This document shows, in pieces, positions 33,586 through 41,201 of a DNA stretch of 43,939 nt; the stretch's first letter is position 1; each line of letters begins with the position of its first letter. The position numbers and the translations under genes are program-made. The DNA lies in contig DJUV01000161.1 of assembly GCA_002440625.1 (NCBI GenBank), positions 1 to 43,939 of the forward strand, in the 5' to 3' direction. The notes beneath the pieces were generated by a model. The model was not told the DNA's origin. It did no database searches and saw nothing but the letters and a program-made list of their open reading frames with translations. This DNA is from Rhodobacteraceae bacterium UBA6273 (GTDB lineage: Bacteria; Pseudomonadota; Alphaproteobacteria; Rhodobacterales; Rhodobacteraceae).

Positions 33586-33868
33586 TCAACAGCTGTCCAG
33601 CGGCTCCTGCGGGGGCCGCTGGCGGCTTCGATTTTCGGTCGCGCGGTATGGCTGAGGTCGACAATCGATGTAAGAGGCGCCTATCCAAAACGCCTTTACA
33701 AATATGGCGTAATCTACGTTAACGCTCAATAATTGCTGATTTTGCACATTACCCAAGTGTTTTCTTCGATACCCCACTACCCACGATAAGTCTGCCTTAT
33801 CATGGGTGTTGAATCGAGGACCAAAACATCGCAAGATGACCCACGAAGCAAGCGGGAGAGCCCTCAGA
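33586..33868. other. AT-rich intergenic region
   Basis: About 280 nt without a gene, lower in GC than its surroundings. It carries the second copy of the 27-bp direct repeat (33739-33765). It separates the metabolic module from the toxin-antitoxin/recombinase block. No terminator with a U-tract is visible after the secreted-protein gene. Confidence 0.5.
33739..33765 (+). repeat. 27-bp imperfect direct repeat, copy 2
   Basis: Partner of the unit at 27088-27114, same orientation, about 6.65 kb apart. Shared blocks are ATTTTGCA, TTACCCAAG and GTTTT. The 10-bp stem next to copy 1 is not preserved here, where the sequence before it reads AATTGCTG. Confidence 0.6.
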
Positions 33869-34303
33869 TCAATGATCGGATACCGCCCCCAGCAACGACA
33901 TCCCGGGAAGGCCGGCCGCTTTGCGGTCAAAGGTGACCGTCCTGCCGCACCCGGCCCCCTGCCCCGCCAGCGCGATCATCTGGTCGGCAAAACCGGGGCC
34001 ACCCTTGCGATAGCGGTCAACGGCGATCGCGGCACGGTCTGCGGCCTCGATCACCAACTCACGCGCCTCCATCAGGCCGTCGAGTGCCCGGGCGATGTCT
34101 GGTCGCGGCAACGCATAGGTGCGTTCCAGAACCCAGACCAACTCGACCAACACTTCACGACAGATAAACCCTGGCTCCGCTTCGCTGAAAGTGGCCATCA
34201 GGTCCTGGGCTGCCTTGGCCTGAGCGACATCGTCCTGCACCAAGAAGCGGACCAGAACATTTGTATCAAGCCCGGTCATGGGTGCAGACGTTTGGGACGT
34301 CAT
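33869..34303 (-). CDS. vapC: PIN-domain toxin (VapC-type)
   Basis: A 144-aa PIN-domain ribonuclease. Acidic active-site residues are visible: D13 (LDTNVLVRFL), E54 (VELVW), D107 (FADQMIA) and D126 (TFDRKA). VapC toxins cleave tRNA or rRNA when freed from the antitoxin. The start codon overlaps the antitoxin stop in an ATGA; a Met at residue 9 is an alternative start. Together with the AbrB-type gene it forms a plasmid stabilisation pair just beside a recombinase. Confidence 0.87.
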   Translation of the reverse strand: MTSQTSAPMTGLDTNVLVRFLVQDDVAQAKAAQDLMATFSEAEPGFICREVLVELVWVLERTYALPRPDIARALDGLMEARELVIEAADRAAIAVDRYRKGGPGFADQMIALAGQGAGCGRTVTFDRKAAGLPGMSLLGAVSDH

Positions 34304-34539
34304 TGGCCCGCTGCGCCTTGGGCAATCGCCTCGTCCATATCTTCAAGGCTCGCTCGCTTGTCGGTCCGGTCCTTCAGCAAGCCTGCCAATTGCATCACTG
34401 GCCGGCTCCGCACCAGCCGGACCTCCCCACCATCGAGGATCATGTACCGAACCCGGTCACCTGGGTGGAGTTTGAGTGCCGCACGCACATCCTTCGGCAG
34501 GGTGGTCTGGCCCTTGGTCGTGACGGTCGATTCCTGCAT
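34300..34539 (-). CDS. vapB: AbrB/MazE-type antitoxin
   Basis: A 79-aa antitoxin with an N-terminal AbrB swapped-hairpin DNA-binding domain (STVTTKGQTTLPKDVRAALKLHPGDRVRY) and a disordered, charged C-terminus that would wrap the toxin. The start at 34539 has GGAGG upstream; a TTG four codons earlier is less likely. It probably autoregulates the operon. Confidence 0.87.
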   Translation of the reverse strand: MQESTVTTKGQTTLPKDVRAALKLHPGDRVRYMILDGGEVRLVRSRPVMQLAGLLKDRTDKRASLEDMDEAIAQGAAGQ

Positions 34540-34611
34540 GGTAGCCTCCAAGGGGATTTATACGCGCTCCTTACATATAGCGATTGCGCCTTACTTCTGC
34601 AAGGCACAGGC

Positions 34612-35655
34612 ATGAGCGTGGTCGCCTTGCCTGCCTATGCTCAACTCTCCGACGCGGATGAGGCGGCACTGTCCGATCTGTACCGTCGGGGGACGCCGTC
34701 CAACACGCTGCGCGCATGGGAGCGGGATCTGGCCTATATCGCGGCTTGGAAGACGGCCTCCTTTGGCCGGCCACTGACCTGGCCCGAAGACGAGAAGGTC
34801 GCGCTGCGCTTCATCCTTGATCACGCGCGGGACCTGACGAAAAAGCCCGGGCCTGCTCAAGACGTGGCGATGGAGTTGATCGCCATCGGGTTGCGCCGAG
34901 AGCTGACCTGCCCTGCCCCGGCCACGCTAGACCGCCGGATCGCCAGTTGGCAGGCCTTTCACCGGATGCGCAACCTGCCCTCGCCCTTCTCGTCACCCCT
35001 CGTGCAACAGGCACGCCAAAAGGCCCGCCGGGCCAATGCGCGGCCAAGGACGCCGAAATCGCCGAGGCCGGTGACCCGTGACATCCTCGAAGCCCTGCTG
35101 GCCACCTGCGACGACAGCCATCGCGGTATCCGGGATCGCGCGATGCTGATGCTGGCTTTCGCCAGCGGCGGGCGACGTCGGTCCGAGATCACAGCACTGA
35201 ATGTCGAGGACATCGGACGCGACGATTTTGCCGCCAAGGGCCTGCTCTGGATCCGGCTCCTGGAGACCAAGACCACAAAGAAGGATCAGGCCCCGCGCCT
35301 GCCGATGAAGGGCCGCGCCGCCCGCGCGCTGATGCATTGGATCGAGGTCACGAAGCTGACCGAAGGCCCCCTGTTCCGCCCGGTTTCGTTGTCAGACCGC
35401 CCCCTGCCCCGTCGCCTTGCCTCGGATGCGCTGCGGACGATCCTGAGACACCGGTTAGTGCTGGCGGGTCTGCCGGCGGACTTCGCGACACCGCACGGCC
35501 TACGTGCAGGGTTCCTGACCCAAGCCGCCTTGGACGGCGCTCCATTGGCGGCCGCGATGAAGCTATCGCTGCACCGCTCTGCCGTGCAGGCGCAGAAATA
35601 CTATGCCGATGTCGAGATCAGCGAAAATCCGGCGACCGATCTTCTAGGTGACTGA
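34612..35655 (+). CDS. Tyrosine recombinase, second copy
   Basis: A 347-aa tyrosine recombinase. Catalytic features: Arg in GGRRRSEIT, H-x-x-R in TPHGLRAGF, a His in LHRSAVQ, and tyrosines in QKYYADV. It differs substantially from the recombinase at 25.7 kb, so it should act on different sites. ATG 34612 is chosen because the preceding codons overlap the antitoxin region. It lies between two toxin-antitoxin pairs and 58 nt before a serine recombinase, a layout seen on plasmids where it could act in dimer resolution. Confidence 0.82.
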   Translation: MSVVALPAYAQLSDADEAALSDLYRRGTPSNTLRAWERDLAYIAAWKTASFGRPLTWPEDEKVALRFILDHARDLTKKPGPAQDVAMELIAIGLRRELTCPAPATLDRRIASWQAFHRMRNLPSPFSSPLVQQARQKARRANARPRTPKSPRPVTRDILEALLATCDDSHRGIRDRAMLMLAFASGGRRRSEITALNVEDIGRDDFAAKGLLWIRLLETKTTKKDQAPRLPMKGRAARALMHWIEVTKLTEGPLFRPVSLSDRPLPRRLASDALRTILRHRLVLAGLPADFATPHGLRAGFLTQAALDGAPLAAAMKLSLHRSAVQAQKYYADVEISENPATDLLGD

Positions 35656-35713
35656 CTTTGCAAGGAAACGGTCGTTTAGTAGTCGTATCCGCAACTGCAA
35701 AAGACAGGATTTT

Positions 35714-36598
35714 ATGCCCCTGATTGGCTATGCGCGCGTATCTACCGAGGATCAGACCCCCCTGCCCCAGTCGCAGGCCCTGAAATCCGCGGGCTGCGTC
35801 GAGATCCACGAAGAGCAGGCCTCGGGAGGCAACCGTGCACGGCCCGTGCTGGCCCGCGTGCTCGAGCGGGTCGCCAAGGGCGACACGCTGGTCGTTGTGC
35901 GCATCGACCGTCTGGCGCGGTCGCTGTCGCATTTGCTGGAAGTGATCGAGCGGCTGGAGGCGAAGGGCGCCTTCTTCCGATCGCTCATCGATCCGATCGA
36001 CACATCGTCGCCGCAGGGCAAGTTCACCCTCCAGGTCCTGGGTGCCGCCGCCGAGTTTGAGCGCGCCCTGATCCGCGAACGGACCAAGGCCGGTCTGGCC
36101 AGCGCACGAACCAAAGGCCGGGTTGGTGGCAATCCGGGCCTGCGCGCCCGGGATCCGGCGGCGCTGCGAAAGGTGCGGCTTGCGCGACAGGACGGCTATA
36201 TGGAGCGGCTCAATGAAACCGCGCAGGACTGGGTGCCGCATGTGCGCCGCCTGCGGCCCGACATGGCGTGGGAGGACGTGCTGCGCATCGTCAACGGCCC
36301 CCTGCCCCGCGAGCGCCAATGGACGCAAAGCCGCCTTTTGCGCGCCGTGAATGCCTATGTCCGCGACGGCTTCCTGCCCGAAACGGTGCTGGGCCGCGCC
36401 GGGCGGCGCGAGACGGATGATCGCTTGCCCGCCATCGTCGCCGCCATCAAGGGCGCGAATCCGGACATCACGCTTCAGGCGATCTGCAGCCGGCTGGAAG
36501 CCATGCGCGAGCGAACACCCCGTGGGCGGACAAGCTGGCAGCCGTCATCCGTAAAGATGCTGCTGGAGCGGGCGGAGAGGTTGGGTCTGCTTGAGTAG
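35714..36598 (+). CDS. Serine recombinase (resolvase/invertase family)
   Basis: A 294-aa serine recombinase with catalytic S10 (IGYARVSTEDQ), the DRLARS arginine motif, and the long E-helix (AAEFERALIRERTKAGLASARTKGR) that links to DNA binding. The C-terminus is longer than in simple resolvases (about 185 aa) and carries two helix-turn-helix-like segments. AGGA before ATG 35714 sets the start. It could supply the resolvase that the tni operon lacks, though it is 11 kb away; no res subsites are identified. Confidence 0.85.
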   Translation: MPLIGYARVSTEDQTPLPQSQALKSAGCVEIHEEQASGGNRARPVLARVLERVAKGDTLVVVRIDRLARSLSHLLEVIERLEAKGAFFRSLIDPIDTSSPQGKFTLQVLGAAAEFERALIRERTKAGLASARTKGRVGGNPGLRARDPAALRKVRLARQDGYMERLNETAQDWVPHVRRLRPDMAWEDVLRIVNGPLPRERQWTQSRLLRAVNAYVRDGFLPETVLGRAGRRETDDRLPAIVAAIKGANPDITLQAICSRLEAMRERTPRGRTSWQPSSVKMLLERAERLGLLE

Positions 36599-36661
36599 AC
36601 TAACAACCTTGCGAATCCTCCATGACATGAAAGGATTACAAGACTTTGGCAGACGCCAAGC

Positions 36662-37072
36662 TCAGAAACTGTCCGCTCGAGCAAAGGGGTTGATGATGCG
36701 AAGTTGGCCTTCCACCATCAAGCCATCTTGCATGTCCTCGCTCCACAGCGTGGTGCAGCCTGCAACCAAAGCGCTGGCCACGATCATCGCGTCGTAGATC
36801 GAGAAGCCGTAGCGTTCCGCCAGGGCGCGGCCGACGTCATGGGTCTGAAGGGTCAGGTCTTCGACGGGACACAAGGCGCGCACGCCCTCGAGAAACGCCC
36901 CTGCTTCCTCCCAACTCAGGCCAGCCTTGCGGCGACAGTTCACCAGCGTCTCGTTTAGGACCTGAACGCTGATCCGGGGCCCCTGCCCCAGGATAATCTC
37001 GGCGCGATCGGCCTTTGGGCCATCGTCGAGCAGGTAAAGAACGACATTCGTGTCCGCGAACTCAGCGCTCAT
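36662..37072 (-). CDS. vapC: PIN-domain toxin (VapC-type), second pair
   Basis: A 136-aa PIN ribonuclease with D7 (FADTNVVLYLL), E41 (LNETL), D94 (YDAMIVASAL) and D113/D116 (SEDMQDG), the complete acidic set. It is not closely similar to the toxin at 33.9 kb. Its start overlaps the antitoxin end by 11 nt. It helps stabilise the plasmid beside the repABC cassette. Confidence 0.88.
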   Translation of the reverse strand: MSAEFADTNVVLYLLDDGPKADRAEIILGQGPRISVQVLNETLVNCRRKAGLSWEEAGAFLEGVRALCPVEDLTLQTHDVGRALAERYGFSIYDAMIVASALVAGCTTLWSEDMQDGLMVEGQLRIINPFARADSF

Positions 37073-37289
37073 GCGCAGCGTCGCGGCTCAGGTGCTCTGC
37101 AGCGGGCAGCTTGCCCCGGAAGCGGCGCAGACCCGTCAGCACCTCATCCGCGCGCGCCAGACGACGGACTCTGACTTGGCCGCCGTCCTTGACCAGGTCG
37201 ATCTGATCGCCTTCCTTGAGGCCAAGTTCCCGGACAAGCTCCGCGGGCAGACGGACGGCAAGCGAGTTGCCCCATTTTGCGACCTGCAT
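37062..37289 (-). CDS. vapB: AbrB-type antitoxin (VapB/MazE-like), second pair
   Basis: A 75-aa antitoxin with the AbrB DNA-binding fold (MQVAKWGNSLAVRLPAELVRELGLKEGDQIDL), the canonical WGNSLAVRLP signature, and a short charged C-terminus. AGGAGG lies 7 nt upstream of ATG 37289. A perfect inverted repeat (37306-37329) directly upstream is its likely operator. Confidence 0.88.
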   Translation of the reverse strand: MQVAKWGNSLAVRLPAELVRELGLKEGDQIDLVKDGGQVRVRRLARADEVLTGLRRFRGKLPAAEHLSRDAAHER

Positions 37290-37305
37290 CGTGGCCTCCT
37301 GCGTA

Positions 37306-37329
37306 GATATACGAACAGGAATGTATATC
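37306..37329. promoter_or_regulatory. Toxin-antitoxin operator, GATATAC inverted repeat
   Basis: GATATAC and GTATATC form perfect 7-bp inverted arms 10 nt apart, 17 bp centre to centre. It lies 16 nt upstream of the antitoxin ATG, where the promoter should be; AbrB-type antitoxins usually bind such repeats to repress their operon. Confidence 0.6.
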
Positions 37330-37414
37330 ATGCTGGCTGCATGGGCAAGCCTGTCCGCCAGCTTGGGCTACTCTTGTACGTCACGCAGTGGCTGACACCA
37401 GATTTAGAAAGTGC

Positions 37415-37443
37415 TTGCACGAATCTGATCGGTCAGGCAATAG
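37415..37443 (+). promoter_or_regulatory. repA: Possible repA promoter
   Basis: TTGCAC and CAATAG are separated by 17 nt, with transcription expected to begin near 37450, about 50 nt upstream of the repA ATG. The -35 is good, the -10 is weak. It is the best pair in the 209-nt gap between the antitoxin and repA. Confidence 0.35.
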
Positions 37444-37498
37444 TCTCGAAAAATAACGCGCGGTCACATAAAAATCGCGCCCACGGATCGAGCGGGGC

Positions 37499-38692
37499 AT
37501 GACCGAGATAGACAAAGACCTAGACGTCGCCATTGGCCACTACGCCGAACTCCTGGCTTCGAACCTGCATGCACAACGTGCAGCGCACTTCCCACCCGAC
37601 GCGAAGAAGGTGATGCGCAGCTTGACGAGCGGTGAGGCGGCCGAGTTGCTCGGTGTCGATCATACCTACCTTCGCAAACTTCATCGGGAAGGCAAGATCA
37701 CCGACGTTGAGACGACGGCCGGTAGCCATCGCCGCTACACCCTCGACGATGTCTGGGAGATCAGACAAAGCCTCGAGGCCAACGCCAAGAAGCCGGGAAC
37801 GTATGTGCCGGGTCGTCGCAAAGGCGACGAGCTGCAGGTTATTTCCGTTGTGAATTTCAAGGGTGGGTCCGGCAAGACCACCACATCAGCACACCTTGCA
37901 CAGAGACTTGCGTTCAAGGGTTATCGGGTGCTGGCCATTGATCTGGATCCGCAGGCGTCGTTGTCCGCCTTGCATGGGATCCAGCCTGAACTGGACCTCA
38001 TGGAAGGCGGGACGCTGTACGACGCGGTCCGTTATGACGACCCTGTCCCAGTTTCTGAGGTCATCAGGAAGACCTACATCCGCGGCCTGGACCTGATTCC
38101 TGGCAATCTCGAGCTCATGGAGTTCGAACATGAGACGCCCGCCGCGATCCAGCGTGGCGGCGCCCGCGCTTTCTTCGCGAGAGTCCGTGATGCACTCGAC
38201 AGCGTCGAAAGCGACTACGATGTCGTCGTGATCGACTGCCCTCCGCAACTGGGCTTCCTGACCATGTCTGCCCTCTCTGCGTCCTCAGGCGTCCTGGTGA
38301 CCGTCCATCCGCAGATGCTTGACCTTATGTCCATGTCGCAGTTCCTGCGGATGACGGCCGACCTCTTGGGTGTGATCCGTGACGCGGGCGCCAACCTGCG
38401 GTTCGATTGGCTGCGGTTCCTGCCGACCCGCTACAAGGTGGGCGACGCCCCGCAGACCGAGGTCATCGCTTTCATTCGTGGGCTCTTCGGGCGTTCGGTG
38501 CTGACGAACCACATGGTCGAGTCGACGGCGATATCGGATGCCGGGCTGACCAAGCAGACCTTGTATGAGGCGGACAAGAAGGACTTCACGCGCCAGACCT
38601 TCGACCGCGCCATCGAGTCCATGAATGCCGTCAATGACGAGATCGCCGCGATCATCCAGAGCACGTGGGGACGCAATGGCAAGAAAGCCTAA
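37499..38692 (+). CDS. repA: Plasmid partition ATPase RepA (ParA family)
   Basis: A 397-aa RepA of repABC plasmids. A MerR-like N-terminal helix-turn-helix (LTSGEAAELLGVDHTYLRKLHREGKI) precedes the ParA ATPase with deviant Walker A NFKGGSGKTTT (K126), switch DLDPQASLS and Walker B VVVIDCPPQLGF. RepA binds DNA with ATP to move plasmid copies apart and with ADP to repress the repABC promoter. GGGG lies just before ATG 37499. Its last 17 nt overlap repB. Confidence 0.93.
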   Translation: MTEIDKDLDVAIGHYAELLASNLHAQRAAHFPPDAKKVMRSLTSGEAAELLGVDHTYLRKLHREGKITDVETTAGSHRRYTLDDVWEIRQSLEANAKKPGTYVPGRRKGDELQVISVVNFKGGSGKTTTSAHLAQRLAFKGYRVLAIDLDPQASLSALHGIQPELDLMEGGTLYDAVRYDDPVPVSEVIRKTYIRGLDLIPGNLELMEFEHETPAAIQRGGARAFFARVRDALDSVESDYDVVVIDCPPQLGFLTMSALSASSGVLVTVHPQMLDLMSMSQFLRMTADLLGVIRDAGANLRFDWLRFLPTRYKVGDAPQTEVIAFIRGLFGRSVLTNHMVESTAISDAGLTKQTLYEADKKDFTRQTFDRAIESMNAVNDEIAAIIQSTWGRNGKKA

Positions 38693-39608
38693 ATTGGGAC
38701 TGCCCTTGCAGACCTTGCGCAATGCCCCCGACGCTCTTGAGGGGCGCCGGCTGCGGGGCGGCGTATTCGAGATCGAGCCTGACCATGTCGAGACCGTGGG
38801 CAGGCTGGATGACCGTCTTCAAATCGAGATTGCGGGGCTGAAGGCATCGATCTCCAGAAGTGGCCAACGGGTGCCGATCCTCGTGCGACCTCTCGAAGGG
38901 GATCGCTACAGCCTGATCTACGGGCGGCGTCGGCTTGAAGCCTGCCGGGATCTCGGGATCAAGGTCCGTGCGATCGTCACCGAAATGGACGGGGATCAGG
39001 CGCTTCGGGATCAGCTGCTCGAGAACCAAGAACGCCGCGACCTGAGCTTCATCGAACGTGCCTTGGTGGCGGCAGCCTTGCTCAATGGCGATCACCTGGG
39101 AGAGGCGGAACGCACCAACAAGGGCGTGGCAGAGGTTCTAGGTCTTACCGAAGCTGGTGTGTCGCAGCTGTTAAGCGTCGTCCGCGCGGTTGGCGAGAGC
39201 CTCGTCCTAGCGATAGGTGCTGCGCCAGGTATCGGCCGGCCTCGTTGGGAGGAACTCAAAAAGTCACTGGGCGATGCATCTGTGGACCGCGAGAACCTCG
39301 CTGCAGTAGCGGCAGAGACCAGGTCCTCTCACTCCAGTGGACCTGACGAAAAGTCGGACGCCGCGTTCCTGGCCGTCCTCGCCGCAGTGGTGCAGGCAGA
39401 GCGGCCGACCCGCCCATCAAGTCCCCGAGGGGCACCTATTGTGGCCATTCCGGGTGTCGGGGCTGCAACCATCGCGACAGGGCGCCGCGGCCGACAGTTC
39501 AAGCTCGAGCTGAAGGCTGAGGACAGAGATTTTGTCAGCTGGCTTGAGGGCAAGGCCCCGCAGCTGATCGCCGAGCTTCACGAGCGCTGGAAGCGCAAGG
39601 AAGACTGA
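38676..39608 (+). CDS. repB: Plasmid partition protein RepB (ParB family)
   Basis: A 310-aa ParB-like centromere-binding protein. It has an N-terminal ParB/Srx nucleotide-binding fold (VPILVRPLEGDRYSLIYGRRRLEAC, then LLENQERRDLSFIERA), a helix-turn-helix (GVAEVLGLTEAGVSQLLSVV) and a C-terminal dimerisation region. It binds parS and stimulates RepA. The start at 38676 lies inside the end of repA, which is usual for this cassette; GGGGA precedes it. A start at 38625 would overlap repA further with no ribosome binding site. Confidence 0.92.
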   Translation: MARKPKLGLPLQTLRNAPDALEGRRLRGGVFEIEPDHVETVGRLDDRLQIEIAGLKASISRSGQRVPILVRPLEGDRYSLIYGRRRLEACRDLGIKVRAIVTEMDGDQALRDQLLENQERRDLSFIERALVAAALLNGDHLGEAERTNKGVAEVLGLTEAGVSQLLSVVRAVGESLVLAIGAAPGIGRPRWEELKKSLGDASVDRENLAAVAAETRSSHSSGPDEKSDAAFLAVLAAVVQAERPTRPSSPRGAPIVAIPGVGAATIATGRRGRQFKLELKAEDRDFVSWLEGKAPQLIAELHERWKRKED

Positions 39609-39647
39609 GGAAGAGCAACAACCAAAAAGGAGGCACGAGACAGGCAG

Positions 39648-39685
39648 AAAAGAAAAAGGCCCCGAGAAGCAAGCTTCACGAGACC
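39648..39685 (-). terminator. Rho-independent terminator of the antisense ctRNA
   Basis: On the minus strand a 13-bp hairpin (arms GGTCTCGTGAAGC and GCTTCTCGGGGCC, with wobble pairs and one mismatch, TT loop) is followed by TTTTTCTTTT. It lies in the repB-repC gap, where the antisense RNA of repABC plasmids ends. Confidence 0.75.
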
Positions 39686-39735
39686 TTTCTTAGGTTTCGC
39701 ACGGGACCAGCCCGCTACAAAACTCAGTTTTCGCA
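39650..39735 (-). ncRNA. Antisense ctRNA (incA-type) regulating repC
   Basis: The repABC family encodes a small counter-transcribed RNA in the repB-repC gap that pairs with the repBC mRNA and limits repC expression, setting copy number and incompatibility. Here a minus-strand promoter (39742-39770) and a strong terminator (39648-39685) frame a transcript of about 86 nt. Near its 5' end an AAAAC-TGA-GTTTT hairpin could be the pairing loop. Position and signals support the call; the ends are inferred. Confidence 0.75.
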
Positions 39736-39741
39736 CCTCTG

Positions 39742-39770
39742 AATGTAGCGATCTGGCCCCTTTCCCGCAA
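39742..39770 (-). promoter_or_regulatory. ctRNA promoter
   Basis: On the minus strand TTGCGG (39770-39765) and TACATT (39747-39742) are 17 nt apart. Transcription would begin near 39735 and read toward repB. It also lies within the repC leader, where CCCGC/GCGGG can form a hairpin. Confidence 0.6.
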
Positions 39771-39808
39771 GCGCAAAGCGATTCGCGGGCCAGGGAAATT
39801 TTGCCTTC

Positions 39809-41032
39809 GTGAATGACATCATGGAGTACACACCGATTTCGCCGTTTATGCGGCCGATCTCGCATGCCCATCTGCGTGTGGTCGAGCGGCCTGATGCGTC
39901 TGTTCCGGGCAAGCCCGTCAACAAGTGGGAGCTCCTTCGCGAGCTGTCCAAGGCGCAGGCCGCCTTTGGCGTTTCTGAGCGCGATCTGACCGTTCTGCAG
40001 GGGCTTCTCAGCTTCTTTCCCGATGATGCGCTTGGCGGGAACGCCGAGATGGTCGTCTTCCCGTCCAACAAGACGATCTGCGAGCGGCTGAATGGCATGC
40101 CCTGCTCCACGATGCGCCGTCACCTGGCCCGGTTAGTAGATGCTGGCTTGCTCGTGCGGCGCGATAGCCCCAACGGGAAGCGGTATGTACGCAAGCGTGG
40201 CGAAGATCGCGTAGCCTTCGGCTTCGACCTCTCCCCGCTCTACTGCCGGTCCGAAGAGGTGGCACGGGCCGCAGAGGCCGTGCGTGAGGCCGAGGACCGT
40301 GTGCGCCGGCTGCGGGAGGTCGTGAGCCTCATGCGGCGCGATCTTGCTGCCCTGGCGGAGTTTGGAGAAGAGATCCAGCCAGGTCTTGGCCTCTGGGACC
40401 AACTACGCGACAAGGCTGTCCTGACAGCGCGCGCCCTGCGCCGCAAGCTCATGCTCGAGGAGCTTGCGGCATATCGGGCAGACCTCGAGGCCCTTCTCGA
40501 CCATGCTCGCAACGTCATTGACGGTCCTGAAACAGAAGAAATGAACACCAATGATGCTAGTTTTGAGCGTCACCATCATAATTCAAATGATGAATCTATA
40601 GATCTTGAACCTGCCTTTGAAAAAGGCGGGGCGGCGGCCGACGCGCCAGATGTTGAAACGGATGCACCTGGTGCTGACGTGGAAGAAGCGGACACAAGAC
40701 GCGTGCCAAAGATCCCGCTCCATCTGGTGATCGCTGGCTGCCCGTCGCTCAAAACCTTTTACCAGGGCGACATCCGCCATTGGCATCAGCTTTTCGACGC
40801 GGCTTGCCATGTACGACCCGCCATGGGGATCAGCGCGTCCGCTTGGGAAGAAGCGCAACGGTTCATGGGCCCCGAGCAGGCATCGATCGTTGTCGTCGCT
40901 ATGCTGGAACGCTTTGCGGACATCCGATCGCCCGGTGGCTACCTCCGTGCGCTGACATCCAAGGCAGCGGCGGGCGAGTTCTCCTGTGGGCCGATGGTCA
41001 TGGCGCTGATGTCCCGGCGAAATGCTGCATAA
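39809..41032 (+). CDS. repC: Replication initiator RepC
   Basis: A 407-aa RepC. The N-terminal winged-helix region (KWELLRELSKAQAAFGVSERDLTVLQGLLSFFP... FPSNKTICERLNGMPCSTMRRHLARLVDAGLLVRRDSPNGKRY, here abbreviated) binds the origin; the C-terminal domain begins near KIPLHLVIAGCP. The start is GTG 39809 or ATG 39821; neither has a strong ribosome binding site, which fits translational control by the ctRNA. The middle holds an AT-rich segment that is the likely origin. The stop codon lies inside a palindrome. Confidence 0.93.
   Translation: MNDIMEYTPISPFMRPISHAHLRVVERPDASVPGKPVNKWELLRELSKAQAAFGVSERDLTVLQGLLSFFPDDALGGNAEMVVFPSNKTICERLNGMPCSTMRRHLARLVDAGLLVRRDSPNGKRYVRKRGEDRVAFGFDLSPLYCRSEEVARAAEAVREAEDRVRRLREVVSLMRRDLAALAEFGEEIQPGLGLWDQLRDKAVLTARALRRKLMLEELAAYRADLEALLDHARNVIDGPETEEMNTNDASFERHHHNSNDESIDLEPAFEKGGAAADAPDVETDAPGADVEEADTRRVPKIPLHLVIAGCPSLKTFYQGDIRHWHQLFDAACHVRPAMGISASAWEEAQRFMGPEQASIVVVAMLERFADIRSPGGYLRALTSKAAAGEFSCGPMVMALMSRRNAA
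40541..40625. other. Candidate origin of replication (oriV) inside repC
   Basis: An abruptly AT-rich segment within an otherwise GC-rich repC, encoding a hydrophilic linker (NTNDASFERHHHNSNDESIDLE). In repABC plasmids the origin lies inside repC at such a segment. Direct evidence here is only composition and position. Confidence 0.6.
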
Positions 41033-41041
41033 CAGCTGTTA
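41030..41041. repeat. Palindrome TAACAGCTGTTA overlapping the repC stop (possible parS)
   Basis: A perfect 12-bp palindrome that includes the repC TAA. The block ACAGCTGTTAAGTC starting at 41032 recurs at 41079. Paired palindromes beside rep genes are typical ParB/RepB-binding sites. Confidence 0.55.
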
Positions 41042-41072
41042 AGTCTCTTGGAGCGATCATCAAGTTCGGCGC

Positions 41073-41092
41073 GACTTTACAGCTGTTAAGTC
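41073..41092. repeat. 20-bp palindrome GACTTTACAGCTGTTAAGTC (possible parS)
   Basis: Nineteen of 20 positions would be symmetric apart from a single mismatched pair. It is the second, longer copy of the motif at the repC stop, 47 bp on. It lies upstream of the ParB-like gene and could be bound by RepB or by that protein. Confidence 0.6.
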
Positions 41093-41201
41093 ACGCGGCG
41101 ATGCGTCGGTAGCTGAAGAGAGCAAAAGTTTGGTGGGTTGAGGGGTGACGGGAAGTGAGATCGGGAGAGTGGCTTCCGGCGCCCGTCGTGGAGAAGATCT
41201 G

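Noticed and set aside
34567..34594. CTCCTTAC and CGCCTTAC, direct repeats 20 bp apart before the second tyrosine recombinase
   Set aside because: Two short copies only; no inverted arm structure, so not called as a core site or iteron.
35656..35713. TTTGCA/TGCAAA inverted hexamers before the serine recombinase as a res site
   Set aside because: Arms are too short and about 40 nt apart; the usual subsite pattern of resolvases is not seen.
36602..36650. AATCCT...AGGATT stem after the serine recombinase
   Set aside because: Six-base arms with a 12-nt loop and no U-tract; not a convincing terminator.
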